Assembly (NCBI GenBank): GCA_004296455.1
Contig: AP018280.1
Coordinates: 806,001 to 870,000 of the forward strand
Direction of reading: 5' to 3'
Origin: Calothrix sp. NIES-4101
GTDB taxonomy: Bacteria; Cyanobacteriota; Cyanobacteriia; Cyanobacteriales; Nostocaceae
DNA length: 64,000 nt
A program made the position numbers and the translations under genes. Below the pieces are notes generated by a model. It saw only the letters and a program-made list of their open reading frames with translations, had not been told where the DNA came from and did not search any database. Below are positions 19,199 to 27,724 of the stretch, in pieces (position 1 is the first letter of the stretch; each line of letters starts with the position of its first letter).

Positions 19199-19675
19199 GT
19201 GGGATTAATTCAGAATTTTGGACTTAAGCGAGGTGCGATCGCTTCTAGTGTCGCTCATGATTCCCATAATATCGTCACTGTGGGTACAACCGACGGGGAA
19301 ATATGCGCTGCGGTAAATGAAGTAATTAAGGTAAAGGGGGGTATTGCTGTAGTCGAAAATACTAATATTCAAGTATTGAGTTTACCTATAGCTGGATTGA
19401 TGAGTGATGCAGACGGCTACATAGTTGCAAAAAATTATGCTCAAATGGATGCTTTGGTAAAATGTTTGGGTTCGCAACTTTCGGCACCATTTATGACCCT
19501 TGCGTTTATGACGCTACTGGTGATTCCCGATTTAAAATTAGGCGATCGCGGTTTGTTTAGTAGTAAATATTTTCAGTTTGTTTCTCTGTGGACTGATGGA
19601 GATGGAATAGTAATTATATCTATACCTCAAGCCAACCGTACCCGATTCCAGGATTACTCATCACTGTGTTTGTAA
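19199..19675 (+). pseudogene. ade: adenine deaminase C-terminal fragment
   Basis: The segment [20 protein letters not shown], followed by [23 protein letters not shown] and [20 protein letters not shown], matches the C-terminal third of bacterial adenine deaminases (adenine to hypoxanthine, amidohydrolase superfamily). Full-length enzymes have about 550-600 residues; here only about 130 related residues remain and the metal-binding N-terminal barrel is absent. A stop lies a few codons upstream of the GTG at 19199. After KYFQFVSLW the family homology appears to end and about 25 unrelated residues follow. It is a decayed remnant, unlikely to be functional. Confidence 0.75.
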
Positions 19676-20061
19676 CAATCGCGTAAATTATTTTCAAAGC
19701 GATTACTTCTGTTTTGGCAAGCTGAAGCATCAAACTTAGCTACTGGTAATAAATATTTCAAAAATCATCACAACTTCCTCGCAATTTGCACTGAATATAA
19801 ACTGCAAAATTATGTGAATACAAAGTCGGAGTATAGAAAAGCCAATATGACTTATTTACTGACACAAATATGAAAAAGAACTTTTTAAGTAATATTACTC
19901 ACTGTCCTCACAAGTTTCTCAAATTTATTCCCTAACTTAAATAATGGAAGCGGATTTAGCTAGCAATGCTTGAAGTTGACAACAGCCTATACTAACTCCT
20001 GTAGATCAATATTAAGCATAAAAATAGCTAAATTCATTTCTGAAAATTTAGGGAGAATATT
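19676..20061. other. intergenic region
   Basis: AT-rich DNA with no convincing coding sequence, RNA or repeat that I can see. A GGGAG ribosome-binding site lies just before the ATG at 20062. Confidence 0.5.
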
Positions 20062-20733
20062 ATGATATTGGAAAAATCAAGTCCAGCAGTATCAAAAAAC
20101 ATAGTTGATACTAGCTATGGTCACTTTCCCATTCAATGCATTACTACAGTTGCGATTGACCTAATTGAATTACCCCTCAAGCAACCACGCCGTTACTTTA
20201 ACCCTCAAAAGCTTGAGCAATTAATAAAATCGATCAAAGAACATGGCATTTTAGAGCCTGTATTAGTTCGTCCACTTCATTATGGAAAATATCAACTTGT
20301 TGCTGGAGAAAGAAGGATAAGAGCGGCTCGCGCAATAGGGTTAGTGGAAATACCTGTTGTAACGTTGGAAGTAGATGATAAACAAGCTTTACAAATTGCA
20401 CTCATAGAAAATTTACAACGGGAAGAATTAAATCCAGTTGAAGAAACTGAAGCCGTACTAGAACTGCTATCTCTATCTTTGGGAATAGATGCGGATGAAG
20501 TTATCTCTCTTCTCTATCGCTCCTTCAACGCTAAACAAAGAGGTCAAAGCTTGAATCAAAACGTTTTGATTCAAATTGAGAAGATTGAATCCCTGTTCTC
20601 ACAATTAGGAAAGTTCAATATTAGTAGTTTTCGTGCTAGTCGTCTTCCTTTACTTAAGCTTCCCGATGATATTCTATCGGTTTTACGCCGTGGTGAGATT
20701 GAATACACTCACATCTTGCACCTGGAAATATGA
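20062..20733 (+). pseudogene. parB: ParB/Spo0J-like protein, 3' truncated by an IS
   Basis: Residues 30-190 form a ParB N-terminal domain: LIELPLKQPRRYFNPQKLE, then KYQLVAGERRIRAARAIG (the GERR box of the CTPase fold) and IENLQREELNPVEE. A helical DNA-binding part follows up to LRRGEIEYT. Chromosomal or plasmid ParB proteins continue through further helices and a dimerisation domain to about 280-330 residues. Here the frame enters the terminal repeat of the adjacent IS at about 20713 and stops at 20733. No ParA gene is visible. Such genes can belong to plasmid partition systems or to regulators; the context does not decide. Confidence 0.8.
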
Positions 20734-21857
20734 ATGTCAAAACCATGACTACGTGCAAGGGGAGTTAGCCGTTGAATATCAAGTAAAAGAAGATACACAA
20801 TTATATGTGGAAAAATAGATTCAAGGGCAGATTGTGCAGCCTGACCCCAATCAGGTGGCGATGCGCCCTGAAAATGGAGATAAGTCCAATGGGCAATGAG
20901 GTAAGCAGTCAGTGAAAGGATAAGCCAGCGATACATACCCAGCAGAGTCCCTTGCCCAAAACGGTGTAAGCCAAAACGATGCTTTGCAGTTTTAAACCAC
21001 CCCTCAATCTGCCACCGACGCTTGCCCCACCACTTAAGAGTAGAAGCTTTAATTGGACGAGTAGACAAAACAAAGCGTTTTTCTAGTTTGCCATTATCGC
21101 GTTTTAAGTAATACCAAGAAACGGTAACGGGGAAATTTAAACCAAATAAATAAACCTGTTGACCCTGTTGATGTAAACGTCTTAAAAATCTGCCATCAGC
21201 CAACTTACGACTACTAGATACACCTGTAACAGCATGATATTTAAGCCGACGTACACCCTCAAGGAATTCTACACTGCCAAAGGCTGTGTCAGCTAAAATA
21301 ATTGTTTGAAAATGTTGAGTTAAAGAAAGAGGTAAACGTTTAACCAGTTTGAGCCCAAGCATTGCAGGGGAAGGAGTTCCCTTACCTCGCCAAACACGAA
21401 AACTCCAAGGAATGCGCCATTGTCCTATTACCAAATAAACTACGACTAGATGGAGACCACGCTTACCATTATAGACTTTGATTAAATCACTAAATTCTGG
21501 GAATTTGCCACGTTTTTCTAAAGTCGTCAGGTCAATAATTACTTGTAAAAATGGTCTGCGCCCTTTGCCTGATGACGATAATGAATTGATAACTTTTTGT
21601 AATACTGAAGAGCGAATTATCCGAATCATTTCCCTTGTTGACCAAGGATTGATATTTAAAAATCGACTGATTGCGCTTGGGGATTTTGTCTGACTATGTT
21701 CAGGTAATGGGTGTCCTTGTGCCTCTAAGAATAACGCCAACATCGCTTCTAGGTTATCTTTTTGGTACTGCGTCGGCATCAGTTCTTTGAGGGTGTACAC
21801 TAAATCTTGGGCGTGAGCAAGCATTTTCTTAGTGCTTTGTTTAATCAGATATTTCAC
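20709..21857 (-). CDS. DDE transposase (IS4-like superfamily)
   Basis: The protein has 382 residues. It shows VIIDLTTLEK (first Asp), IILADTAFGSVEFLE (second Asp) and WWGKRRWQIEGWFKTAKHRFG (catalytic Glu in the R-W-x-I-E motif), the pattern of IS4-like DDE enzymes. The last residues SRCKM are encoded by the terminal repeat itself and the TGA stop lies in flanking host DNA at 20709-20711, so the C-terminus depends on the insertion site. No internal frameshift is seen. Confidence 0.83.
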   Translation of the reverse strand: MKYLIKQSTKKMLAHAQDLVYTLKELMPTQYQKDNLEAMLALFLEAQGHPLPEHSQTKSPSAISRFLNINPWSTREMIRIIRSSVLQKVINSLSSSGKGRRPFLQVIIDLTTLEKRGKFPEFSDLIKVYNGKRGLHLVVVYLVIGQWRIPWSFRVWRGKGTPSPAMLGLKLVKRLPLSLTQHFQTIILADTAFGSVEFLEGVRRLKYHAVTGVSSSRKLADGRFLRRLHQQGQQVYLFGLNFPVTVSWYYLKRDNGKLEKRFVLSTRPIKASTLKWWGKRRWQIEGWFKTAKHRFGLHRFGQGTLLGMYRWLILSLTAYLIAHWTYLHFQGASPPDWGQAAQSALESIFPHIIVYLLLLDIQRLTPLARSHGFDIHISRCKM

Positions 21858-22091
21858 GCCTTTTCTCTCATGTTTTCGGTTGCCAATGCAAATCTGACAA
21901 TTTCATGGCGGTCATCCCCTTTGAAACGTACAGCATCTTAGCATCTGTTATTTTGGCATCCGAACCCGTAGTATTAGTTAGCTTGTAGTATTATTAATTA
22001 CCTTTTTTTTGCTTTCGACAAGCCTTTGCTTCCTGTAAGATTTTGCATCATTATATTCGCTTTTACGTGTTTACACAGCTAGGTGCAAGAT
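20713..22091. mobile_element. IS4-like insertion sequence, about 1.38 kb, without target duplication
   Basis: The ends ATCTTGCACCT (20713) and AGGTGCAAGAT (to 22091) form short inverted repeats around one minus-strand transposase gene. No convincing direct repeat flanks it. The left neighbour is a ParB 5' part and the right neighbour a nucleotidyltransferase 3' part, so the element probably sits at a deletion or rearrangement junction. The exact ends could shift by two or three bases. Confidence 0.75.
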
Positions 22092-22562
22092 ATGAGGCAT
22101 GGTGCTTATTTTGATTTAAAGCTGTTGCATGGCAGCCATGACTTTTTCATCAAGCTTCAAAATACCCTTGAATCTTTACCTCAAGAATTGTTTGTTGATG
22201 CTATCCGTGAAATTATCATCGGTAACATCTATGAGGATATTGGTAAGTTACGTAATAGCCGTTTAACAGGCAATATGGGTTATTTACCTATTTTAGCTTG
22301 TAGTATCGCCGAACAAGGAGCATTAGCAATTGGATTAGCCCACAAAAAATGCTACTCAACTGGAGCGTTGATGTTAAAGGAATCGCTCGAATTTGAGAAT
22401 CTACCACAAGGGTATTTAGAGTTATGCAAAATAGTGATGGAGGATCAATTAAATGATTTTGATACCATTGCAAAGACCATAGAAATATTCTGGGTGGGTT
22501 TAGTTGAATGGGCTTTGGAAAATGACTTTAATCTTGAGAAAAGATGTATTGCTCCAATGTAA
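22092..22562 (+). pseudogene. kanamycin-nucleotidyltransferase-like C-terminal domain remnant
   Basis: The 156 residues from MRHGAYFDLKLL look like the helical C-terminal domain of KNTase-type nucleotidyltransferases (pattern EIIIGNIYEDIGKLRNSR, ACSIAEQGALAIGLAHKK, YSTGALMLKESL). The N-terminal catalytic half with its GSxxxxD motif is absent. The sequence begins at the very end of the IS, so the upstream half was probably lost at the IS junction. An in-frame GTG at 22083 lies inside the IS repeat. The family call is moderate; an unrelated all-helical protein remains possible. Confidence 0.55.
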
Positions 22563-22599
22563 AACAGAAACACTATACAAGCATTAGGGGTGAAGAATT

Positions 22600-23433
22600 A
22601 TGAAGCTATATCGTTTTGATTCGAGTCAGGAATTTTGCGATCGCATTCAAGGCTATCTTTTGCAACAAGAGGCTCGTCATTGCTTACTTTTTGGTATTGT
22701 CGATACTTTGATTCGTCGTCCAGAACGTTATCCTCAACCTCCCTATCTTGCAAGTGTAGAAGAAAAAGAAGAAACTGTTGCTGTCGCGTTAATGACACCC
22801 CCTTACAGCTTGGTACTGTCTTGCCAAGATTTACAATCCCTAGATGTACTGATTCAAGATTTATATATTCAAAAAATACCATTACCAGGAGTTAACGCAC
22901 CAACCACAGAAGCCAAGACTTTTGCACAAGCATGGCAAAAACTTACTGGTCAAAGCTATAAATTAAAAAGACAAATGCGAATTCACCAACTGCAATGTGT
23001 GCAAAATGTAGCGAGAACAAAGGGATATTTACGTAGTGCAACGGTAGCAGAACGAGATTTTTTAATTGAGTGGAATCGTGCTTGTGAAATGGAAATATTT
23101 GGAGAGGAAATAACCAATGCAGAGCATTTAGTTGATTATCACCTTAAGTACAATACCGCTTATATTTGGGAAGATGAAATACCTGTATCTTTGGTTTGCT
23201 ATGCAGGCTCAACACCAAATGGAAAAAGATTTGGTCCAGTTTACACACCACCAGCATATCGGCAAAAAGGTTATGCAACAACTGCTGTAGCCGAACTCAG
23301 TCAGAAAAGCTTGGATATGGGTTATCAATTTTGCTGTTTGTATACAGATTTGAAAAATCCTGTTTCCAACCATGTTTACCGCAAAATTGGCTACGAGCCA
23401 GTTATAGATTGTTGTGAATACATTTTTATATAA
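22600..23433 (+). CDS. GNAT family N-acetyltransferase (two-domain)
   Basis: The protein has 277 residues. The C-terminal half carries the acetyl-CoA-binding fold: FGPVYTPPAYRQKGYATTAV is motif A (R-x-x-G-x-A type) and LYTDLKNPVSNHVYRKIGYEP is the motif B region. The N-terminal half (residues 1-120) resembles the degenerate first domain of two-domain GNATs. The substrate is unknown. GGGGTGAAG before the ATG supports the start. A second, shorter GNAT gene follows on the same strand after 76 bp, so co-transcription is likely. Confidence 0.88.
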   Translation: MKLYRFDSSQEFCDRIQGYLLQQEARHCLLFGIVDTLIRRPERYPQPPYLASVEEKEETVAVALMTPPYSLVLSCQDLQSLDVLIQDLYIQKIPLPGVNAPTTEAKTFAQAWQKLTGQSYKLKRQMRIHQLQCVQNVARTKGYLRSATVAERDFLIEWNRACEMEIFGEEITNAEHLVDYHLKYNTAYIWEDEIPVSLVCYAGSTPNGKRFGPVYTPPAYRQKGYATTAVAELSQKSLDMGYQFCCLYTDLKNPVSNHVYRKIGYEPVIDCCEYIFI

Positions 23434-23509
23434 TGATGTGACCTGTATTCATATGTTCAGAAGTAATTAAGATAATATTTATAGTCAAAATACCATAGAA
23501 AAATATAGA

Positions 23510-23965
23510 ATGATTAAGATTATAGAGGCTGAGTTAGGTCAAGCCTACTTATGTCAAAAAATTCTACAGCTTCTACCTGAATGGTTTGGAATCGAAGCAG
23601 CAGTTACTCACTATATTAATGAAATTGATAAATTACCGACATTTCTAGCTTGGAAGGAAAAACAAGTAGTAGGTTTTTTATCGATAAAACAACATACCGA
23701 ATTTGCAGATGAGATTTATGTTATGGCTGTTCATCCTCAATTTCATCGTCAAGGGATTGGATATCAACTCGTAGAAGTAGCAGAAAAAAATTTACGAAAA
23801 CAGGTAATTGAGTATCTTCAAGTTAAAACTTTAGGTGCATCTCGTCCAAATTTTCATTATGCTCAAACCAGAGCATTCTATCAATCAATTGGCTTTAAGC
23901 CCCTTGAAGAATTTTTAGAACTTTGGCAAGGAAATCCCTGTGTGCAGATGGTGAAGTCGTTATGA
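23510..23965 (+). CDS. GNAT family N-acetyltransferase
   Basis: This is a compact 151-residue single-domain acetyltransferase. IYVMAVHPQFHRQGIGYQLVEVAEK is a textbook motif A (V-x-P-x-x-x-x-x-G-I-G), and AFYQSIGFKPLEEF is the usual end strand. The acceptor substrate cannot be inferred. The start is weakly supported because no clear Shine-Dalgarno site is seen. Its stop overlaps the start of the next small frame by 4 nt (ATGA at 23962), the sign of a former operon. Confidence 0.88.
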   Translation: MIKIIEAELGQAYLCQKILQLLPEWFGIEAAVTHYINEIDKLPTFLAWKEKQVVGFLSIKQHTEFADEIYVMAVHPQFHRQGIGYQLVEVAEKNLRKQVIEYLQVKTLGASRPNFHYAQTRAFYQSIGFKPLEEFLELWQGNPCVQMVKSL

Positions 23966-24102
23966 ACATAGAAGAGGTAGAAGCATTTGTTAATCCAGAT
24001 TATGTAAATAAAGATATTATGCATAATCTGACTCACATCCACCGAATTATTAAATTAGCTACGGCTATTGGTAATAGCTACGAACACAACCATCTTATTT
24101 AA
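23962..24102 (+). pseudogene. HD-domain hydrolase N-terminal stub
   Basis: A 46-codon frame coupled by ATGA to the preceding GNAT gene reads MNIEEVEAFVNPDYVNKD, then IMHNLTHIHRIIKLA, resembling the first helices of small HD phosphohydrolases (His before the HD pair). It stops at 24102, before the HD motif, and its end overlaps the 3' end of the opposite-strand methyltransferase by 8 bp. The rest of the gene is absent, so this is probably a truncation at a rearrangement point. Confidence 0.5.
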
Positions 24103-24784
24103 CAACTACTACCCGACATAATTCTAAACCTTCTCCACTATAACCAGAAAATACCGATTTAACATCAAAACCCCATGAGGTTAAATCTACATCAATCCAA
24201 TCTTTTGTTAAATCATCATGACGACTTCGATATTGGGAAATAATTAATTTGCCATTTTGTACAACAAATTCTTCTAATAATCTCTCAACCAAAACTCGAC
24301 GATAATTACGCGGTACATAATCTAGTTCGGTACGCACATAATCAAACTTTTGGGGAGGACACCAGTCCCAGATGTTACCTAAATAAAAATTATTGGCATA
24401 ATCTACAAGGCGTTTTTGAGCTAAAGTAATTAGCTTGCTAGAAAAGTCTAAACCATAGGGAATAATATCTACACCTTTAAGTTTTGCCCAAACTAATAAA
24501 CACTCTAATAAATAACCATTTGCACAACCGATATCAAGATATGTTCCGGAATGATTAACTGGTGATAAATTTGGTAAACGTAGCCGCATCCAGTCTTCAA
24601 ATGTCCCACTTTTACCTGACTGTTGCCAAGGTGTTGATGCATTTATATAGGCAGTTTCTAATAGCTGTTTTGTTTCCGTAAACCAAGGAAGTAATTCTTC
24701 AGATGAAACAAAATTGAACAAGAAACCACATTGACATTGATTAGCTGATTCCGGAATATTATGAAGACAGCGAGGACAACGCAT
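24095..24784 (-). CDS. class I SAM-dependent methyltransferase with N-terminal zinc ribbon
   Basis: The protein has 229 residues. The N-terminus has CPRC and CQCG pairs (residues 3-6 and 17-20), a small zinc ribbon. The Rossmann core begins with YLDIGCANGYLLE (motif I, the SAM-binding glycine loop), followed by IIPYGLDFSSKLITLAQKR (acidic ribose-binding residue) and FDYVRTELDYVPR. The methyl acceptor is unknown. It is convergent with the GNAT/HD fragment operon. The complete length argues that it is functional. Confidence 0.82.
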   Translation of the reverse strand: MRCPRCLHNIPESANQCQCGFLFNFVSSEELLPWFTETKQLLETAYINASTPWQQSGKSGTFEDWMRLRLPNLSPVNHSGTYLDIGCANGYLLECLLVWAKLKGVDIIPYGLDFSSKLITLAQKRLVDYANNFYLGNIWDWCPPQKFDYVRTELDYVPRNYRRVLVERLLEEFVVQNGKLIISQYRSRHDDLTKDWIDVDLTSWGFDVKSVFSGYSGEGLELCRVVVVK

Positions 24785-24849
24785 AATTTTAGGTGAGACT
24801 TAAATAATGGATATATGGGAGTAGTCGGCATTTTATCTATACCTGGATA

Positions 24850-24993
24850 ATTAAATTTTAGGTCTTTTAAACTGCATCCAATACGGTCAAACTTCCAGAC
24901 TATCAACACATCTCCCTCCGTCATAGTTTCCAGTAATTAGTTGAGTCCTTTCCTGTCAAATTTTAATCCACTTACTTGGTCAGTAAAATATTG
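24850..24993 (-). pseudogene. serine recombinase (resolvase/invertase) remnant
   Basis: On the minus strand one frame reads YFTDQVSGLKFDRKGLN, a stop codon at 24937-24939, then LLETMTEGDVLIVWKFDR and IGCSLKDL. This is the central part of a resolvase N-terminal catalytic domain (normally GDxLVVWKLDRLGRSLxDL). The catalytic-Ser end, the rest of the domain and the DNA-binding helices are missing. It sits upstream of the methyltransferase gene and is a trace of a lost mobile element. Confidence 0.7.
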
Positions 24994-25000
24994 TCTTTTT

Positions 25001-25426
25001 CTACTCCTTCCTTGAGCAAAACGTCATGTTCTTGAGTTTAGACTCTGGCATATCCGTAGAGCATAATCGTTTTACTTTTGATAAATAATAGTCGTGTTGA
25101 TCTGCTAGTTCTTGAATTTCCAATAAATTCTTCCACGATATTTTAAATCTGATAATTTCATCTTTACCTTCACTAGGGTATATTTCGTTGTGTAACCAGC
25201 TTAAAGGAGTTTTATCGTTTGCTGTAACTAGATAAAAGTGCCTGTGATGGGTAATAATATTACTTTTTCTATAATCTTGCTCACCAAGTTTTTCAATAAT
25301 CTTAATATTCGCTAGTCCTGTTTCTTCTTGAACTTCTCTTAAAATGGCAGAATTTAAATCCTCAGCATTTTCAACAGTACCACCGGGAATTTGCAATCCA
25401 CACTCTGGATAGTCAACATGTTCCAT
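25001..25426 (-). CDS. Nudix hydrolase, apparent frameshift near the N-terminus
   Basis: The Nudix box GGTVENAEDLNSAILREVQEETGL (G-x5-E-x7-REVxEETGL) is complete, so the core can bind Mg2+ and cleave a nucleoside diphosphate-linked substrate that is unknown. The frame beginning at M25426 lacks the first beta-strand. That strand is encoded just upstream in another frame, from an ATG at 25485 (MNETKIKVLAYV). Adding one A in the A5 run of that region joins them into a normal N-terminus ending NLLIMEHVDYPECG. So either the gene carries a 1-nt deletion or the run was miscalled. The start at 25426 is a fallback. Confidence 0.75.
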   Translation of the reverse strand: MEHVDYPECGLQIPGGTVENAEDLNSAILREVQEETGLANIKIIEKLGEQDYRKSNIITHHRHFYLVTANDKTPLSWLHNEIYPSEGKDEIIRFKISWKNLLEIQELADQHDYYLSKVKRLCSTDMPESKLKNMTFCSRKE

Positions 25427-25606
25427 AATTAAGAGGTTTTGGTTTTTATGACATAAGCCAGAACTTTTATTTTAGTTTCATTCATATTCTCAAAATACTA
25501 TTTTTTAATTGATATTAATATAACTTGATTTCTATATTGAGATATGAGAAATTAACTGTCAAGTAATCATCACAAAAAACGACAGTCGATTCAACTAGAT
25601 TTTCAC

Positions 25607-25634
25607 CTTCTCACAAAGGGAGGTTTGTGAGAAG
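25607..25634. other. perfect inverted repeat (hairpin)
   Basis: CTTCTCACAAA and TTTGTGAGAAG form an 11-bp stem around the 6-nt loop GGGAGG. It lies upstream of an IS4-type element. No T-run follows, so it is not a standard terminator. TTCTCACAAAG also matches the right terminus of the IS1380-type element at 4613-6461 (read on the minus strand), so it may be a relic of such ends. Confidence 0.6.
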
Positions 25635-25727
25635 AATAAAAAAACAGATAACAGTCTATAGATTTATTATGTCACTTATAGAAATTTGCAAACAACCCAA
25701 AAGAAGAAATTACTTTAAGAATTAATT

Positions 25728-26872
25728 CTCAGTACAGGACAAAAACTTGCAAAAGGTTACAGGAAAAGGGTTTCATAAAAAATGAGAAATAAAAATAGCA
25801 TGAAACCCTTATGAATCAGGTTAATCTACTACGGGAAAAATTACGACCACACTTGGGATGGCATGGAGCAAGATTAAGCTTTCTAGCAGCGTTTCTAATC
25901 GCGCTGTTACGGGTTAGAACAGTAAATTTGAGCGATTTGGCAGCAGCATTTACAGGAAAAGCACTCCAGGATTCGCATTACAAGCGGTTACAAAGATTTT
26001 TTAGAAATTTCGAGATAGATTATTCTGCGATCGCTCACACAGTTGTCAATTTGATGAATATTCCTCAACCGTGGATACTCTCGATTGACCGTACCGAGTG
26101 GAAGTTTGGTAAAACTACATTTAATATCCTAATGTTGGGTATAGTGCATCAAGGGATTGCATTTCCAGTTGTATGGTGTCTGCTGGATAAGCGAGGTAAT
26201 TCCAATACCTGTGAGAGGATGCAGCTATTCCAACGATTTTTAGAATATTTTCCCGAACAGAAAATCGATCATTTGAGCGCAGATAGGGAATTTGTCGGTC
26301 AAGATTGGTTTTGTTATCTGCTTGCAAACCCCAGTACTCCTTTCCGTATCCGGATTAAAGAAAGTTATAAGCTTTACAACGGAAAGCACTACTTGAAGGT
26401 CAAAACTGTATTTCAAGACTTGCAACCAGGACAAACTAAAGTTTTACGTCGTCAGAGACGATTATGGGGACTCTGGCTATACGTTGCAGCTTTACGTCTT
26501 GAGGATGGTTCTTTACTTGTTGTCGCCACTCAAACTTCTCCAAATAAAGCGATCGCTGACTATGCTCATCGTTGGGGCATTGAGACGTTATTCGGTATTT
26601 TTAAGACAAGAGGTTTTTGTCTCGAATCTACCCATCTTCAAGATTCCGAGCGTTTGAGTAAATTGATTGCTATTTTAACTTTAACCCTATGTTGGGCTGT
26701 TTTAGTTGGGGAATGGTTACATCAACATCAGCCTATAAAGATTAAAAAGCATGGTCGTCGTAGTAAAAGCATTTACCGTTATGGCTTGGATTTTATCCGC
26801 TCTATTGTTCTCAATCTTGACTCGAAAATGGGTAATTTTATTTACGTCTTACAATTTTTGTCCTGTACTTAG
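25728..26872. mobile_element. IS4-type insertion sequence, 1,145 bp
   Basis: Inverted repeats CTMAGTACAGGACAAAAA bound the element and a 9-bp duplication GAATTAATT flanks it (25719-25727 and 26873-26881). It fills almost completely with one transposase gene, whose TAG stop is made by the right terminal repeat. It is in an intergenic position between the Nudix gene and a small hypothetical gene, so it disrupts no visible gene. Confidence 0.92.
25811..26872 (+). CDS. IS4-family-like DDE transposase
   Basis: The protein has 353 residues. Catalytic landmarks are WILSIDRTEWKFGK (first Asp), HLSADREFVGQDWF (second Asp) and YAHRWGIETLFGIFKTRGF (Glu in the R-W-x-I-E motif). This is a common cyanobacterial IS4-like layout. 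The frame is complete and its stop codon lies in the right inverted repeat. The element looks intact and potentially active. Confidence 0.9.
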   Translation: MNQVNLLREKLRPHLGWHGARLSFLAAFLIALLRVRTVNLSDLAAAFTGKALQDSHYKRLQRFFRNFEIDYSAIAHTVVNLMNIPQPWILSIDRTEWKFGKTTFNILMLGIVHQGIAFPVVWCLLDKRGNSNTCERMQLFQRFLEYFPEQKIDHLSADREFVGQDWFCYLLANPSTPFRIRIKESYKLYNGKHYLKVKTVFQDLQPGQTKVLRRQRRLWGLWLYVAALRLEDGSLLVVATQTSPNKAIADYAHRWGIETLFGIFKTRGFCLESTHLQDSERLSKLIAILTLTLCWAVLVGEWLHQHQPIKIKKHGRRSKSIYRYGLDFIRSIVLNLDSKMGNFIYVLQFLSCT

Positions 26873-26945
26873 GAATTAATTACATAATCTAGGTTTTAGC
26901 TATACTGATAAATAATATAAATAGTAAATCAATGTATTAAATTTT

Positions 26946-27173
26946 ATGAATTTTGCAGACCTACAAATAGGTGATTATTTCCGCCTTCCTGGTGTTAGTC
27001 CTGGATGCGTGTATAGAAAGGCAAACAGTTCTCAGTGTAGTCAGAACACATTGTTACAATCTATTCGATCTGAAACCAAGATTATACAGTTAACAAAAGC
27101 AGAAATTGCTAAATATTTTTCGAGCAAGCAAGAGTACTTTCAAAGACTAAAATATGGGAATTTGACTGACTAA
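26946..27173 (+). CDS. small hypothetical protein (75 aa)
   Basis: It reads MNFADLQIGDYFRLPGVSPG and continues with a polar region rich in Ser and Gln, ending KYGNLTD. The opening resembles short cyanobacterial proteins of unknown function that begin with F-x-D-L-x-I-G-D. There is no signal peptide or membrane segment. It lies 30 bp before the HIT gene on the same strand and could share its transcript. The IS4-type element 73 bp upstream may have displaced its original promoter. Confidence 0.5.
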   Translation: MNFADLQIGDYFRLPGVSPGCVYRKANSSQCSQNTLLQSIRSETKIIQLTKAEIAKYFSSKQEYFQRLKYGNLTD

Positions 27174-27203
27174 ATTCTTTAGTAACTATATTTTTTTGTA
27201 TTT

Positions 27204-27635
27204 ATGAATGATTCGATATTTAGCAAAATCATTCGCGGTGACGCTCCAGGAAGTTTTATCTACCGAGATGAAACTGTTTCTGTCTTTTTGGATGTAGAAG
27301 GGCTAAATCCTGGACACTGCTTGGTTGTACCAAATCAACCAGCGACTTGCCTTGCGGAACTAAATCCGGAAACAGGGAAGCACATATTCTTGATTGCTCA
27401 TCGAATCGCTAACTTATACCGCACAGGTGCAGTAGCATGTGTTAAATGTGAGGGGGTTAATCTTTGGCTTTCTGATGGCGAAGTAGCGGGACAGGAGGTT
27501 TTCCACGTGCATTTACATGTTGTACCTCGCTTTGCTGGTGACTCGTTGACTATTACCTATGATGCCGAATTGTGGGATGAAAGCCGACGCTCTCAACTAG
27601 ATGAAATTGCTTTTAACATCAGACAGCACCTATAG
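27204..27635 (+). CDS. HIT family (histidine triad) nucleotide-binding protein
   Basis: The protein has 143 residues. The opening SIFSKIIRGDAPGSFIYRDE is typical of bacterial HIT (Hint-like) proteins, and the active site HVHLHVVPRF (H-x-H-x-H-x-x, about residues 111-120) is intact. Hint proteins hydrolyse nucleoside phosphoramidates or AMP-lysine; the physiological substrate here is unknown. The length fits the family. It lies just upstream of the pentapeptide-CHAT gene on the same strand, with a 112-bp gap that leaves room for a separate promoter. Confidence 0.92.
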   Translation: MNDSIFSKIIRGDAPGSFIYRDETVSVFLDVEGLNPGHCLVVPNQPATCLAELNPETGKHIFLIAHRIANLYRTGAVACVKCEGVNLWLSDGEVAGQEVFHVHLHVVPRFAGDSLTITYDAELWDESRRSQLDEIAFNIRQHL

Positions 27636-27724
27636 AACTTCTATCTTATCTAGTGTTTGATTTTTCCGAAATAGCACTTATTTAGGTTGTAGATTATCTA
27701 ACTCACTTGTAGATGTGAAACTCT

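Noticed and set aside
24658-24924. 88-codon minus-strand frame as a complete gene
   Set aside because: Only its first part resembles a resolvase; the homology continues upstream through a stop, and the rest runs out of frame into the methyltransferase gene.
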